From assembly GCF_000425385.1 (NCBI RefSeq), contig NZ_AUDI01000001.1, forward strand, positions 1 to 64,000: 64,000 nt of DNA, given 5' to 3'. How positions within the stretch are numbered: the stretch's first letter is position 1; each line of letters starts with the position of its first letter. Below are positions 28,092 to 35,943 of this stretch, piece after piece. A program made the position numbers and the translations under genes. This DNA is from Pseudoduganella violaceinigra DSM 15887. Lineage in GTDB: Bacteria; Pseudomonadota; Gammaproteobacteria; Burkholderiales; Burkholderiaceae_D. Under the pieces are notes generated by a model. That model did not search any database and was not told where the DNA came from. It saw only the letters and a program-made list of their open reading frames with translations.

Positions 28092-28979
28092 TTACTTTTT
28101 CTGTGCTGCGAACAGGGCATCGAGCTTCTGCTCGAAGTCGTGATAGTTGATGCGCTCGTACAGTTCGGCGCGGGTCTGCATCGTGTCGACGACATTTTGC
28201 TGCGTGCCGTCGCGGCGGATCGCGTTATACACATTCTCGGCAGCCTTGTTCATGGCGCGGAAGGCGGACAGCGGGTACAGCACCAGGCCCACGTCGGCGG
28301 ACTTCAGTTCTTCCACGGTGAACAGCGGGGTCGAGCCGAATTCGGTGATATTGGCCAGCACCGGCACTTTCACGGCCGCGGCGAACTGCTTGTACATGTC
28401 CAGCGAGACCATCGCTTCCGGGAAGATCATGTCGGCGCCGGCTTCCACGCAGGCGACAGCGCGTTCGATGGCGGCATCCAGCCCTTCCACGGCCAGCGCA
28501 TCGGTGCGGGCCATGATGACGAAGTTCTCATCGGTACGCGCGTCGACGGCAGCCTTGATGCGGTCGATCATCTCGCCCTTGCTCACGATTTCCTTGCCAG
28601 GACGGTGGCCGCAACGCTTGGCGCCCACCTGGTCTTCGATGTGCATTGCGGCGGCGCCGAACTTGATCATCGATTTCACGGTACGCGCCACATTGAAGGC
28701 GGAGGCGCCGAAACCGGTGTCCACGTCGACCAGCAGCGGCAGGTCGCATACGTCGGTGATACGGCGCACATCGGTCAGCACGTCGTCCAGGTTGGAGATG
28801 CCCAGGTCGGGCAGGCCCAGGGAGCCGGCGGCCACGCCGCCGCCCGACAGGTAGATCGCCTTGAAGCCGGCGCGCTTGGCCAGCAGGGCATGGTTGGCGT
28901 TGATCGCGCCGACCACCTGCAGCGGGGACTCTTCTTGCACGGCCTTGCGGAAGGCGGCGCCTGCGGAATATTGGCTCAT
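28092..28979 (-). CDS. prpB: 2-methylisocitrate lyase
   Basis: This 295-residue enzyme of the isocitrate lyase/PEP mutase family cleaves 2-methylisocitrate to pyruvate and succinate. The signature [13 protein letters not shown] carries the catalytic Cys near residue 122; DVDTGFG (near 85) binds Mg2+. It is the first gene of the operon and starts about 26 bases downstream of the predicted transcription start of the sigma-54 promoter at 29017-29032. Confidence 0.95.
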   Translation of the reverse strand: MSQYSAGAAFRKAVQEESPLQVVGAINANHALLAKRAGFKAIYLSGGGVAAGSLGLPDLGISNLDDVLTDVRRITDVCDLPLLVDVDTGFGASAFNVARTVKSMIKFGAAAMHIEDQVGAKRCGHRPGKEIVSKGEMIDRIKAAVDARTDENFVIMARTDALAVEGLDAAIERAVACVEAGADMIFPEAMVSLDMYKQFAAAVKVPVLANITEFGSTPLFTVEELKSADVGLVLYPLSAFRAMNKAAENVYNAIRRDGTQQNVVDTMQTRAELYERINYHDFEQKLDALFAAQKK

Positions 28980-29016
28980 GGTGTCCTTTCAGTGTGTGAA
29001 TGTCTGCCGTGCATAG

Positions 29017-29032
29017 TGCAAGCGGCGTGCCA
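29017..29032 (-). promoter_or_regulatory. Sigma-54 promoter of prpBC-acnD-prpF
   Basis: On the minus strand the sequence is TGGCACGCCGCTTGCA, a perfect match to the -24/-12 consensus (TGGCAC-N5-TTGCA). It lies 38 bases before prpB. PrpR, encoded divergently, is a sigma-54 activator with an intact GAFTGA loop. Confidence 0.93.
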
Positions 29033-29080
29033 GCGGCGGCAGCCCAGCAAAATCAAGCACTTGCAACACCGTCGCCATAG

Positions 29081-29086
29081 TATAAT
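29081..29086 (+). promoter_or_regulatory. -10 box of prpR
   Basis: A perfect TATAAT lies 44 bases before the prpR start. The -35 is poor. The box overlaps the left edge of the first inverted repeat, so a protein bound there would block RNA polymerase. Confidence 0.6.
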
Positions 29087-29102
29087 GTTTCAAATTGAAA
29101 CA
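29086..29102. promoter_or_regulatory. Putative PrpR binding site 1 (inverted repeat)
   Basis: TGTTTCAAATTGAAACA is a perfect palindrome around a central A. It overlaps the prpR -10 region and sits roughly 80-100 bases upstream of the prpB transcription start, a suitable distance for a sigma-54 enhancer. Confidence 0.75.
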
Positions 29103-29110
29103 CGTGCAAC

Positions 29111-29124
29111 GTTTCAGGTGAAAC
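29111..29124. promoter_or_regulatory. Putative PrpR binding site 2 (inverted repeat)
   Basis: GTTTCA-GG-TGAAAC repeats the half-site of site 1 and ends at the base before the prpR ATG. Its centre supplies the prpR Shine-Dalgarno (AGGTG). Two sites 25 bases apart suggest cooperative binding, activation of prpB and repression of prpR. Confidence 0.75.
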
Positions 29125-30744
29125 ATGCGACATTCGACACCCCTGCCTTTCGACCCTGCCGACAAGCCCGTCATCTGGACCGTTTCGGTCTCGCGCCTGT
29201 CGGAGCTGTTCCGCGACATCACGCTGGAATACGACGCCCTGGCCGACATCGAACCGGTTAACCTCGGTTTCGACGAAGCGGCGCGCCACATCCGCGAACG
29301 ACTGGCGACGGAGCGCTGCGACGCCGTGATCGCAGCCGGCTCCAACGCGGCTTATTTGAAGGGCCGGCTGTCGGTGCCGGTGGTGATCGCCAAAGCCAGC
29401 GGCTTCGATTTCATGCAGGCCTTAGCGCGTGCGCGCAAGGTTTCGGACCGTATCGGCGTCATCACCTACCAGGACGACATGCCCGCCCTGGCCGAATTCG
29501 CGGCCACCTTCGGCGTACCGATCGAACAGCGCACCTACGCCACGGAAGAAGATGCGCGCGCCCAGATCAACGACTTGAAGGCCGCCGGCATCAAGGCCAT
29601 CGTGGGCGCCGGCCTGATCACCGACCTGGCCGAGGAAGCCGGCCTGACCGGCGTCTTCGTCTACTCCGCCGCCTCGATCCGCCAGGCCTTCGACGACGCG
29701 CTGGAACTGGCGCGCCTGGCGCAGCTAGAGACCAACCGCAGCCGCCGCCACGTGGTGGCCGACACCCTGCGCGCCAAGCATGGCCTGGCCGACCTGCGCG
29801 GCGAATCCGACGCCATGGAGCGCGTGCGCCAGGCCGTGGTCCTGTATGCCAAGTCGCCCGCGACAGTGCTGATCCAGGGCGAAACCGGCTGCGGCAAGGA
29901 GCTCGTTGCGCAAGCCATCCACCGCGAATCACCGCGTACGCTGGGCGGCGCAAACCGGCCCTTCGTGGCCGTCAATTGCGGCGCCATCGCCGAATCGCTG
30001 CTTGAATCGGAGCTGTTCGGCCATGAGGAAGGCGCCTTTACCGGCGCGCGGCGCGGCGGCCACGCCGGCCTGTTCGAAGCGGCCAACCGCGGCACCCTCT
30101 TCCTCGACGAAATCGGCGAAATGCCGCTCACCCTGCAAACGCGCCTGCTGCGCGTGCTGGAGGAACGCGAAGTGGTGCGGGTCGGCGGCACACGGCCGAT
30201 CCCCATCAATGTGCGCTTTATCAGCGCCACCCACTGCGACCTCGAAGCGCGCGTGCGCGAAGGCCGCTTCCGCGCCGATTTGTTCTATCGCCTTGCCGTG
30301 CTGCGCCTGGCGCTGCCGCCGCTGCGCGAACGTCCGGCCGACATTCTGCCCCTGGCCGAGTGGTCGCTGCGCACGGCACTGGCCAGCCTCAGCGCCCGCG
30401 CCCACCCCAACCTGGCAGCCGAACTGGCCGCCTGCGCGCCGCTTCTGTTGCGCTACGGCTGGCCGGGCAATGTCCGCGAGCTGCGCAACCTGACCGAACG
30501 CCTGGCGCTATTCCTTGCCGCCGAGCCGCTGCAGGCGCTGACGCCCAGTTTTGTAGCCGGCATAGCGCCAGAGCTCGGCACGCCGCTGCCCGGCACAGTA
30601 CAAGTTGCGCCCCGTGCGATTGCAGCGGAGAGCGCGACCGCAGTACTGGCCCGTTTCGGCGGCCGGCGCGATGCCGCAGCCGACTACCTGGGCATCAGCC
30701 GCACCACGCTCTGGCGCCGGCTGCGCGAGGAAAGCGGCGCCTGA
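29125..30744 (+). CDS. prpR: PrpR, sigma-54-dependent activator of propionate catabolism
   Basis: This 539-residue enhancer-binding protein has a PrpR_N sensor domain (about residues 10-190), known in the family to sense 2-methylcitrate. An AAA+ domain with Walker A GETGCGKE at residue 252 and GAFTGAR at 303 contacts sigma-54. The C terminus holds a Fis-type helix-turn-helix ([19 protein letters not shown], about 515-535). It is divergent from prpB, with two inverted repeats in the gap. All motifs needed for activity are intact. Confidence 0.95.
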   Translation: MRHSTPLPFDPADKPVIWTVSVSRLSELFRDITLEYDALADIEPVNLGFDEAARHIRERLATERCDAVIAAGSNAAYLKGRLSVPVVIAKASGFDFMQALARARKVSDRIGVITYQDDMPALAEFAATFGVPIEQRTYATEEDARAQINDLKAAGIKAIVGAGLITDLAEEAGLTGVFVYSAASIRQAFDDALELARLAQLETNRSRRHVVADTLRAKHGLADLRGESDAMERVRQAVVLYAKSPATVLIQGETGCGKELVAQAIHRESPRTLGGANRPFVAVNCGAIAESLLESELFGHEEGAFTGARRGGHAGLFEAANRGTLFLDEIGEMPLTLQTRLLRVLEEREVVRVGGTRPIPINVRFISATHCDLEARVREGRFRADLFYRLAVLRLALPPLRERPADILPLAEWSLRTALASLSARAHPNLAAELAACAPLLLRYGWPGNVRELRNLTERLALFLAAEPLQALTPSFVAGIAPELGTPLPGTVQVAPRAIAAESATAVLARFGGRRDAAADYLGISRTTLWRRLREESGA

Positions 30745-30833
30745 TCCGCACGCCTACGCCGCCCATCATCGCTTTCGACCACTCGTCACATGGGATCAAC
30801 GGCGCATGGCCGGACACGGTATGCTCAGGCCCC

Positions 30834-31037
30834 ATGAAAAGAGAACGTTATTTTTGGCTACTCCAGGTGCCCGGGTGGTCCGGCGTGGCGATGCGTATCG
30901 CCGTCGTCAACCGGACTGGCAATGAGCGCCCTTTGGCGCACCTTTTGCAAATTGCGCCGCCGGCAAGGCAGGCAGTTGACATCGCGCTAAACGATAGCTG
31001 GGTGCGCGCCACCTTGCAATTCCGATTTTCGACCTAA
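30834..31037 (+). pseudogene. Remnant of a LytS-type kinase gene (internal deletion)
   Basis: A 67-codon frame starts MKRERYFWLLQVPGWSG, like the N termini of the two kinases at 32082 and 34205 (WYWILQSLGW). It ends NDSWVRATLQFRFST, almost identical to their C termini (GWVRATLQFPVAA). The intervening AVVNRTGN matches the IEVANQG segment of the ATPase domain. About 800 bases of kinase, including membrane helices and the phosphoacceptor His, would be missing. It is directly followed by three intact paralogues, so it is best read as a fourth copy collapsed by deletion. Whether it is still translated is unknown. Confidence 0.75.
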
Positions 31038-31050
31038 CGGAAAGCACCGT

Positions 31051-32085
31051 ATGGACTACAAAAAAATTCCGCCACTCGCCCGGCTTGGATGGTTCACCAC
31101 TCTGCAGATCGCCGGTTGGAGTCTGTTGTTCTTGCTCATAATCCTTGGCAATGGCCGCTATACCGACAGCGGGACGCTGGCCAGCGTGGCCTGGGTATGT
31201 GCCAGTGGATGGCTCCTTACAAGCGCGTGGCATCGCTTCTTCAAGGCACGCCGCTGGAATCGGCATGGCAATGACTGGCGCCTGCCAGCGATGGCACTCC
31301 TGGTCATCGGGCCGCTGCAGGCGGTCAGCTGGGAGATATCAGCGAGGCTGTTCCTGAAGCAACGCGGCGTCATGGTCGACCAGTTTGCGTCGGAGCTTGC
31401 CTTGGGCTGTACCCTCATGCTGGTCTGGACGATTTGCTATATGTTGGCGGCTGCGTTGCGGCGCGCCTCCCGCCTCGAAGCGGAAGCCCTGCGCCTGGAA
31501 ATTCTGGCGAAAGACGCCGAACTGCGCGCCCTGCAGTCTCAGGTCAATCCGCATTTCTTCTTCAACAGCCTAAATAGCGTACGCGCCTTGATGTACGAGG
31601 ACGTCGACAACGCCGCCAATATGGTCGATCAATTGGCGTCCCTGATGCGCTACACGCTGATGTCCACCTTCAACGGCTGCGTGCCGCTGCAGCAGGAGAT
31701 GGATGCCGTACGCGCCTACCTGGCTATTGAACAAATCCGTTTCGAGGAACGGCTGCGCATGCATATCGAGATCGAACCCGGCATGGCACAAGTGACGATT
31801 CCACCGATGACGGTACAGAACCTGGTCGAGAACGCAGTCAAGTATGGCGTCGAGCGCCGCACCGACGGCAGCGAGATCCGCATCGTCGTGCGCCAATCGG
31901 CCAGCGACGCGCTGATTGAAGTCGCCAACCAGGGCGCGCTGCTGGTCAACTCCGGCTCCACCCGCATCGGCATAGGCAATGCCCGCAAGCGGCTGGCGCT
32001 GGCAAAGGGCGAGCAATCCAGCCTGGATCTCAGCGAGCAGGATGGCTGGGTACGCGCCACCCTTCGTTTCCCGCTGGCGGCATGA
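31051..32085 (+). CDS. LytS-type sensor histidine kinase, copy 1
   Basis: This 344-residue membrane kinase has four hydrophobic segments in residues 15-135, no recognisable periplasmic sensor, then a His_kinase domain with QVNPHFFFNS (phosphoacceptor His168). A HATPase domain follows, with NLVENAVKYGVE near 262. It is paralogous to the genes at 32082 and 34205. Its stop overlaps the next start by 4 nt (ATGA). The nearest regulator is the LytTR protein at 35239. Confidence 0.9.
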   Translation: MDYKKIPPLARLGWFTTLQIAGWSLLFLLIILGNGRYTDSGTLASVAWVCASGWLLTSAWHRFFKARRWNRHGNDWRLPAMALLVIGPLQAVSWEISARLFLKQRGVMVDQFASELALGCTLMLVWTICYMLAAALRRASRLEAEALRLEILAKDAELRALQSQVNPHFFFNSLNSVRALMYEDVDNAANMVDQLASLMRYTLMSTFNGCVPLQQEMDAVRAYLAIEQIRFEERLRMHIEIEPGMAQVTIPPMTVQNLVENAVKYGVERRTDGSEIRIVVRQSASDALIEVANQGALLVNSGSTRIGIGNARKRLALAKGEQSSLDLSEQDGWVRATLRFPLAA

Positions 32086-33122
32086 ACGTGCAGGCCATCA
32101 AGACACCTCTGCTGGCCCGGCTGAACTGGTACTGGATACTGCATGTGCTTGGATGGAGCATGGTCACGGCCTTCGTCATGCTTGCCAACGGTCCTTACAT
32201 TACCCGCCCCGGCGCGGTCACCATCTGCCTCCTCGACGGCCTGACCGGCCTCTTAATGACCGACTTCTGGCACCGGTTCATCAAGGCGCGCCGTTGGAAT
32301 ACGCGCACCATCGACTGGCGCCAGTTGGCAGTCGCCTTCCTGCTGCTAGGACCTCTGCAGACGGCAAGTGCCACACTGATCGCCAGCATCCTTATCCCGG
32401 AATCCCGCGGCGGGGGCTGGCTGCCGATGCTGCTCCTGTTCTGGTCGGGCGTCATGGTGGCATGGCAGGTGTCGTACATGGCCGCCACCGCGCTGCGCCG
32501 CGCCAACCGCTTCGAGTCGGAGGCCCTGCGTCTTGACGTATTGGCCAAGGAGGCGGAACTCAAAGCCCTGCAGTCCCAGGTCAACCCGCATTTCTTCTTC
32601 AATAGCCTGAATAGCGTACGCGCCCTGATCTTCGAAAACCCGCAGTCGGCCGCGCAAATGATCGACCAGTTGGCCACACTCATGCGCTTCACGCTGGCGT
32701 CCAGCTATGCCGACACCGTAACGCTGAAGGAAGAACTGGAAGCAGTGCACTCCTATCTGGCCATCGAAAAGATCCGTTTTGAAGAGCGCCTTAGCGTCTC
32801 CCTGGCCATTGAAGGCGGGATGGAAACGGTGACGATCCCGCCCATGTCCGTGCAGACGCTGGTGGAAAATGCCGTCAAGTATGGTGTCGAACAAAGCAGT
32901 GCCGGAACGGAAATCCGCATCAGCGCCAGCCATGCCAACGGCCGCGCCTCGATCGAAGTCGCCAACCGCGGCGCGCTGGCAACACTTGGCAATTCCACGC
33001 GCGTAGGTTTGAGCAACGCCCGCAAGCGCCTGCTGCATGCGAAAGGCGGCGAGGCCGGCTTGGAACTGGTGGAAAGCGATGGCTGGGTGCGCGCCACGCT
33101 CACATTCCCCGTTTCGGCATGA
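32082..33122 (+). CDS. LytS-type sensor histidine kinase, copy 2
   Basis: This 346-residue paralogue of copies 1 and 3 begins MNVQAIKTPLLARLNWYWIL. It has four membrane segments, phosphoacceptor His170 in QVNPHFFFNS and the N-box TLVENAVKYGVE. The start overlaps the copy 1 stop. Its own stop lies in ATGATGCGCGCCCTG, which is identical to the first 15 bases of the LytTR regulator that follows copy 3. Here the regulator sequence does not continue. Confidence 0.9.
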   Translation: MNVQAIKTPLLARLNWYWILHVLGWSMVTAFVMLANGPYITRPGAVTICLLDGLTGLLMTDFWHRFIKARRWNTRTIDWRQLAVAFLLLGPLQTASATLIASILIPESRGGGWLPMLLLFWSGVMVAWQVSYMAATALRRANRFESEALRLDVLAKEAELKALQSQVNPHFFFNSLNSVRALIFENPQSAAQMIDQLATLMRFTLASSYADTVTLKEELEAVHSYLAIEKIRFEERLSVSLAIEGGMETVTIPPMSVQTLVENAVKYGVEQSSAGTEIRISASHANGRASIEVANRGALATLGNSTRVGLSNARKRLLHAKGGEAGLELVESDGWVRATLTFPVSA

Positions 33123-33133
33123 TGCGCGCCCTG
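33115..33133 (+). pseudogene. Scar of a lost LytTR regulator start
   Basis: CGGCATGATGCGCGCCCTG at the end of kinase copy 2 is identical to 35235-35253, where kinase copy 3 ends and the intact LytTR regulator begins. Identity stops right after this point. It suggests that a kinase-regulator pair was duplicated and the regulator of the second pair deleted. Confidence 0.6.
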
Positions 33134-33330
33134 CCCGTCGCCGCTCGCGCGTCCCTTGCCCCGGCTGGCGCACAAGCGCGCTCCGCGGCAGTTCTGCCGC
33201 CCCCGGACGCAGCCGGTCTGGCTGGGGCAATGCCGCACACCACTCATCACGCAGTTTGACCGTTCATCAAGTTTTCAATTCAGCGCCCGAGCGGGGCCGG
33301 CTAAAGTTTGCTTCACAAGGAGGCAATACC

Positions 33331-34194
33331 ATGAAAACCAAGATCGCAAAAATCGCCGTATCCCTGCTGCTGGCTGCAGCGTCCATTCCTGCTGTCGCCG
33401 CGACAGCTTTCAAATCGGAAGTTAAAGGCAGCGGCGAGCCAGTCATCCTGATCCCCGGCCTGGCCTCGTCCGGCGAAGTGTGGCAGGACACCGCCGCCCG
33501 CATGTGCGTCAAGCACCAATGCCATATCCTCACCCTGGCCGGTTTTGCCGGCGTGCCGGCATTGGCCGGCGAGTCCCTGCTGCCGGCCGCGGAAAAGCAA
33601 CTGGCCGACTACATCAGCACCAACAAACTGGTCAAACCAACCGTGATCGGCCATAGCCTGGGCGGCTTCCTCGGCCTGAAGCTGGCCAGCGACTATCCTG
33701 ACAAAGTGGGGCGCCTGGTCATCATCGACACCCTGCCGGCCCTAGGCGCGACCCGCAATCCCGCCGTCACCAAGGAGCAGCTGCAGGCGGTCGCAACCCA
33801 GATGCGCGACGGCATGCGCGGCCAGGACGACGCCACCTTCAGCGCCATGCAGCAGCGCAGCGCCGCCAACCTGGTGACCTCGCCGGAGCACGCGCAGCGC
33901 ATCGCCAACTGGGGCAAGCAGTCCGACCGCGCCACCGTGACCGATGCCATGTACGACATCATGTCGAGCGACCTGCGCGAAGATGTCGGCCGCATCAAGG
34001 CGCCGACGCTGGTCCTCGGCACCTGGGTTGCCTACAAGGCGTACGCGCCGAAGGAAGCCATCGAAGGCCTGTTCAAGTCGCAGTACGCCAAGCTGCCCGG
34101 CGTGAAAGTGGAACTGGCCGATACCGCTCGTCATTTCATGATGTACGACGAGCCAGAATGGATGTATGCTCGCATCGACCAATTCATCCAATAA
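33331..34194 (+). CDS. Exported alpha/beta hydrolase
   Basis: The 287-residue precursor has a signal peptide (MKTKIAKIAVSLLLAAASIP, cleavage near AVAA/TAF). The alpha/beta-hydrolase core contains an oxyanion strand VILIPGLASSGEVW, the nucleophile elbow GHSLGG (Ser near residue 112), an acid region near VLGTWVAY (about 230) and the catalytic His in DTARHFMMYDEP (about 270). The substrate is unknown; esterase or lipase-like activity is possible. AAGGAGG lies six bases before the ATG. It interrupts the kinase array, between copies 2 and 3, and ends 10 bases before copy 3, so it may be co-transcribed with the signalling genes. Confidence 0.88.
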   Translation: MKTKIAKIAVSLLLAAASIPAVAATAFKSEVKGSGEPVILIPGLASSGEVWQDTAARMCVKHQCHILTLAGFAGVPALAGESLLPAAEKQLADYISTNKLVKPTVIGHSLGGFLGLKLASDYPDKVGRLVIIDTLPALGATRNPAVTKEQLQAVATQMRDGMRGQDDATFSAMQQRSAANLVTSPEHAQRIANWGKQSDRATVTDAMYDIMSSDLREDVGRIKAPTLVLGTWVAYKAYAPKEAIEGLFKSQYAKLPGVKVELADTARHFMMYDEPEWMYARIDQFIQ

Positions 34195-34204
34195 ACCGAC
34201 CACC

Positions 34205-35242
34205 ATGGTAAACACCGCGCGTCCGCTGTTGGCAAGGCTTAACTGGTACTGGATCCTGCAAAGCCTCGGCTGGACGCTGGTGTTTATCATGGTTGCGCTG
34301 GTGTATAGCCGCCACCTCGGCATGCCCGGCGTGCTTGCCACCTGCGCCTGGACCGGCGTGAGCGGCCTGCTGCTGTCGGACTTATGGCACCGCATTATCA
34401 AGGCCCGCCGCTGGAACGCCGGCGCCATCAAGTGGCGTATGCTGGCCGGCCCGCTGCTTCTGCTGGGGCCTTTGCAGGCCTGCAGCATCGCCGCAGCCAT
34501 CTATATCCTGCAGGGGAAAATCGACGGCGGCCTGTCCTGGGTGCCTGGTTCATTCGCCCTCTGGAGCTGCGTCTTCCTGGGCTGGCAGATCACCTACCTG
34601 GCGGCGCTGGCCCTGCGCCGCGCCAACCAGTTCGAAGCCACCGCCTTGCGCATGGAAGTGCAGGCCAAGGATTCCGAATTGCGCGCGCTGCAGGCACAGG
34701 TCAACCCGCACTTTTTCTTCAATAGCCTGAACAGCATCCGTGCCCTGGTCTACGAAGAACCGGATTCCGCCTCGCAGATGATCGACCAGCTGGCCAGCCT
34801 GATGCGCTATGCGCTGCAGACCGGCCAGTTGCACAAGGTGCCGCTGCAAAAGGAGCTGGAAGCGGTGGAAGCGTACCTGGCCATTGAAAAGATCCGCTTC
34901 GAGGAAAGACTGCGCGCCCGCATCGAAGTCGAACCTGGCCTGGAACAGGTCATGATTCCCCCCATGTCGCTGCAAACGCTGGTGGAGAACGCCGTCAAAT
35001 ACGGCGTGGAGATGAGCACCACCGGCAGCGACATCGTGATCACCGCCCGCCGCGTCGGCGACAATGCCCTGATCGAAATCGCCAACGCCGGCGCCATCCG
35101 CGCCTTCGGCAATTCCACCAAGGTCGGCTTGAGCAATACCCGCAAGCGCCTGGCCCTGTCGATGGGCGAGGAAGCCAGCCTGCAGCTGAGCGAAAACAGC
35201 GGCTGGGTGCGCGCCACTTTGCAGTTCCCGGTGGCGGCATGA
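34205..35242 (+). CDS. LytS-type sensor histidine kinase, copy 3
   Basis: This 345-residue kinase is closest to copy 2 at the N terminus (PLLARLNWYWIL in both). Four membrane segments are followed by QVNPHFFFNS with phosphoacceptor His169 and TLVENAVKYGVE. ATG at 34205 is chosen because it aligns with the paralogue; an earlier ATG at 34166 lies inside the hydrolase gene. It overlaps the regulator start by 4 nt, so it is the direct genetic partner of that regulator. Confidence 0.9.
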   Translation: MVNTARPLLARLNWYWILQSLGWTLVFIMVALVYSRHLGMPGVLATCAWTGVSGLLLSDLWHRIIKARRWNAGAIKWRMLAGPLLLLGPLQACSIAAAIYILQGKIDGGLSWVPGSFALWSCVFLGWQITYLAALALRRANQFEATALRMEVQAKDSELRALQAQVNPHFFFNSLNSIRALVYEEPDSASQMIDQLASLMRYALQTGQLHKVPLQKELEAVEAYLAIEKIRFEERLRARIEVEPGLEQVMIPPMSLQTLVENAVKYGVEMSTTGSDIVITARRVGDNALIEIANAGAIRAFGNSTKVGLSNTRKRLALSMGEEASLQLSENSGWVRATLQFPVAA

Positions 35243-35940
35243 TGCGCGCCCTGATCGTGGACGATGAACGCCTGGCGCGCGCCGAACTGCGGCGCATGCT
35301 GGCCAACCATCCCGGTGTGACCATCGTTGGGGAAGCCGCCAATGCCGCCGAAGCGGCGCTGCAGGTGGCGGCGCTGGAGCCGGATCTGTTGCTGCTGGAC
35401 GTGCAGATGCCAGGCGGCAGCGGTTTCGACCTGCTCGCATCGCTGGAAGACGCCCCCGAAGTGATCTTCACCACCGCCTTCGACCAGTACGCGCTGCAAG
35501 CGTTTGAGGCCAGTGCGCTGGACTACCTGATGAAACCCATCGAGCCGCAGCGCCTCGCTGCCGCGCTGGAACGCGCCGCTGGGCGCCTTGGCCTTGCGCC
35601 CACGCCAAGCAGCACGCCGCGCAAGCTCTTCATCCGTGACGGAGAGCGCTGCTGGTTCGTGCGCCTGGAAGACATCCGCCTGTTCGAATCCGAGGGCAAT
35701 TACACCCGGCTCTATTTCGACGACGCCAAGCCCCTGCTGGCGCGCTCCCTGCTCCAGCTCGAGCAGCGCCTGGACCCGCAGCAATTCTTCCGCGCCAGCC
35801 GCCGCCATATCGTCAACCTGGCCGCCGTGCGCAGCATCGACAACGACGACGGCGGTGCCTTGACCTTGCGGCTGGACGGCATGGAGGTGGAAGTGTCGCG
35901 CCGCCGGGCGGCGGCGCTCAGGCAATTGCAGGAATTCTGA
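35239..35940 (+). CDS. LytTR-family response regulator of the kinase array
   Basis: This 233-residue protein has a receiver domain with VDDE at 7-10, phosphoacceptor Asp54 in LLLDVQMPGG and Lys near 100 (LMKPIEP). A LytTR DNA-binding domain covers about residues 130-230 (EGNYTRLYF, RASRRHIVNL). It starts in the ATGA overlap with kinase copy 3. As the only regulator in the array it may receive phosphate from one or all three kinases. Targets are not visible. Confidence 0.92.
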   Translation: MMRALIVDDERLARAELRRMLANHPGVTIVGEAANAAEAALQVAALEPDLLLLDVQMPGGSGFDLLASLEDAPEVIFTTAFDQYALQAFEASALDYLMKPIEPQRLAAALERAAGRLGLAPTPSSTPRKLFIRDGERCWFVRLEDIRLFESEGNYTRLYFDDAKPLLARSLLQLEQRLDPQQFFRASRRHIVNLAAVRSIDNDDGGALTLRLDGMEVEVSRRRAAALRQLQEF

Positions 35941-35943
35941 CGC

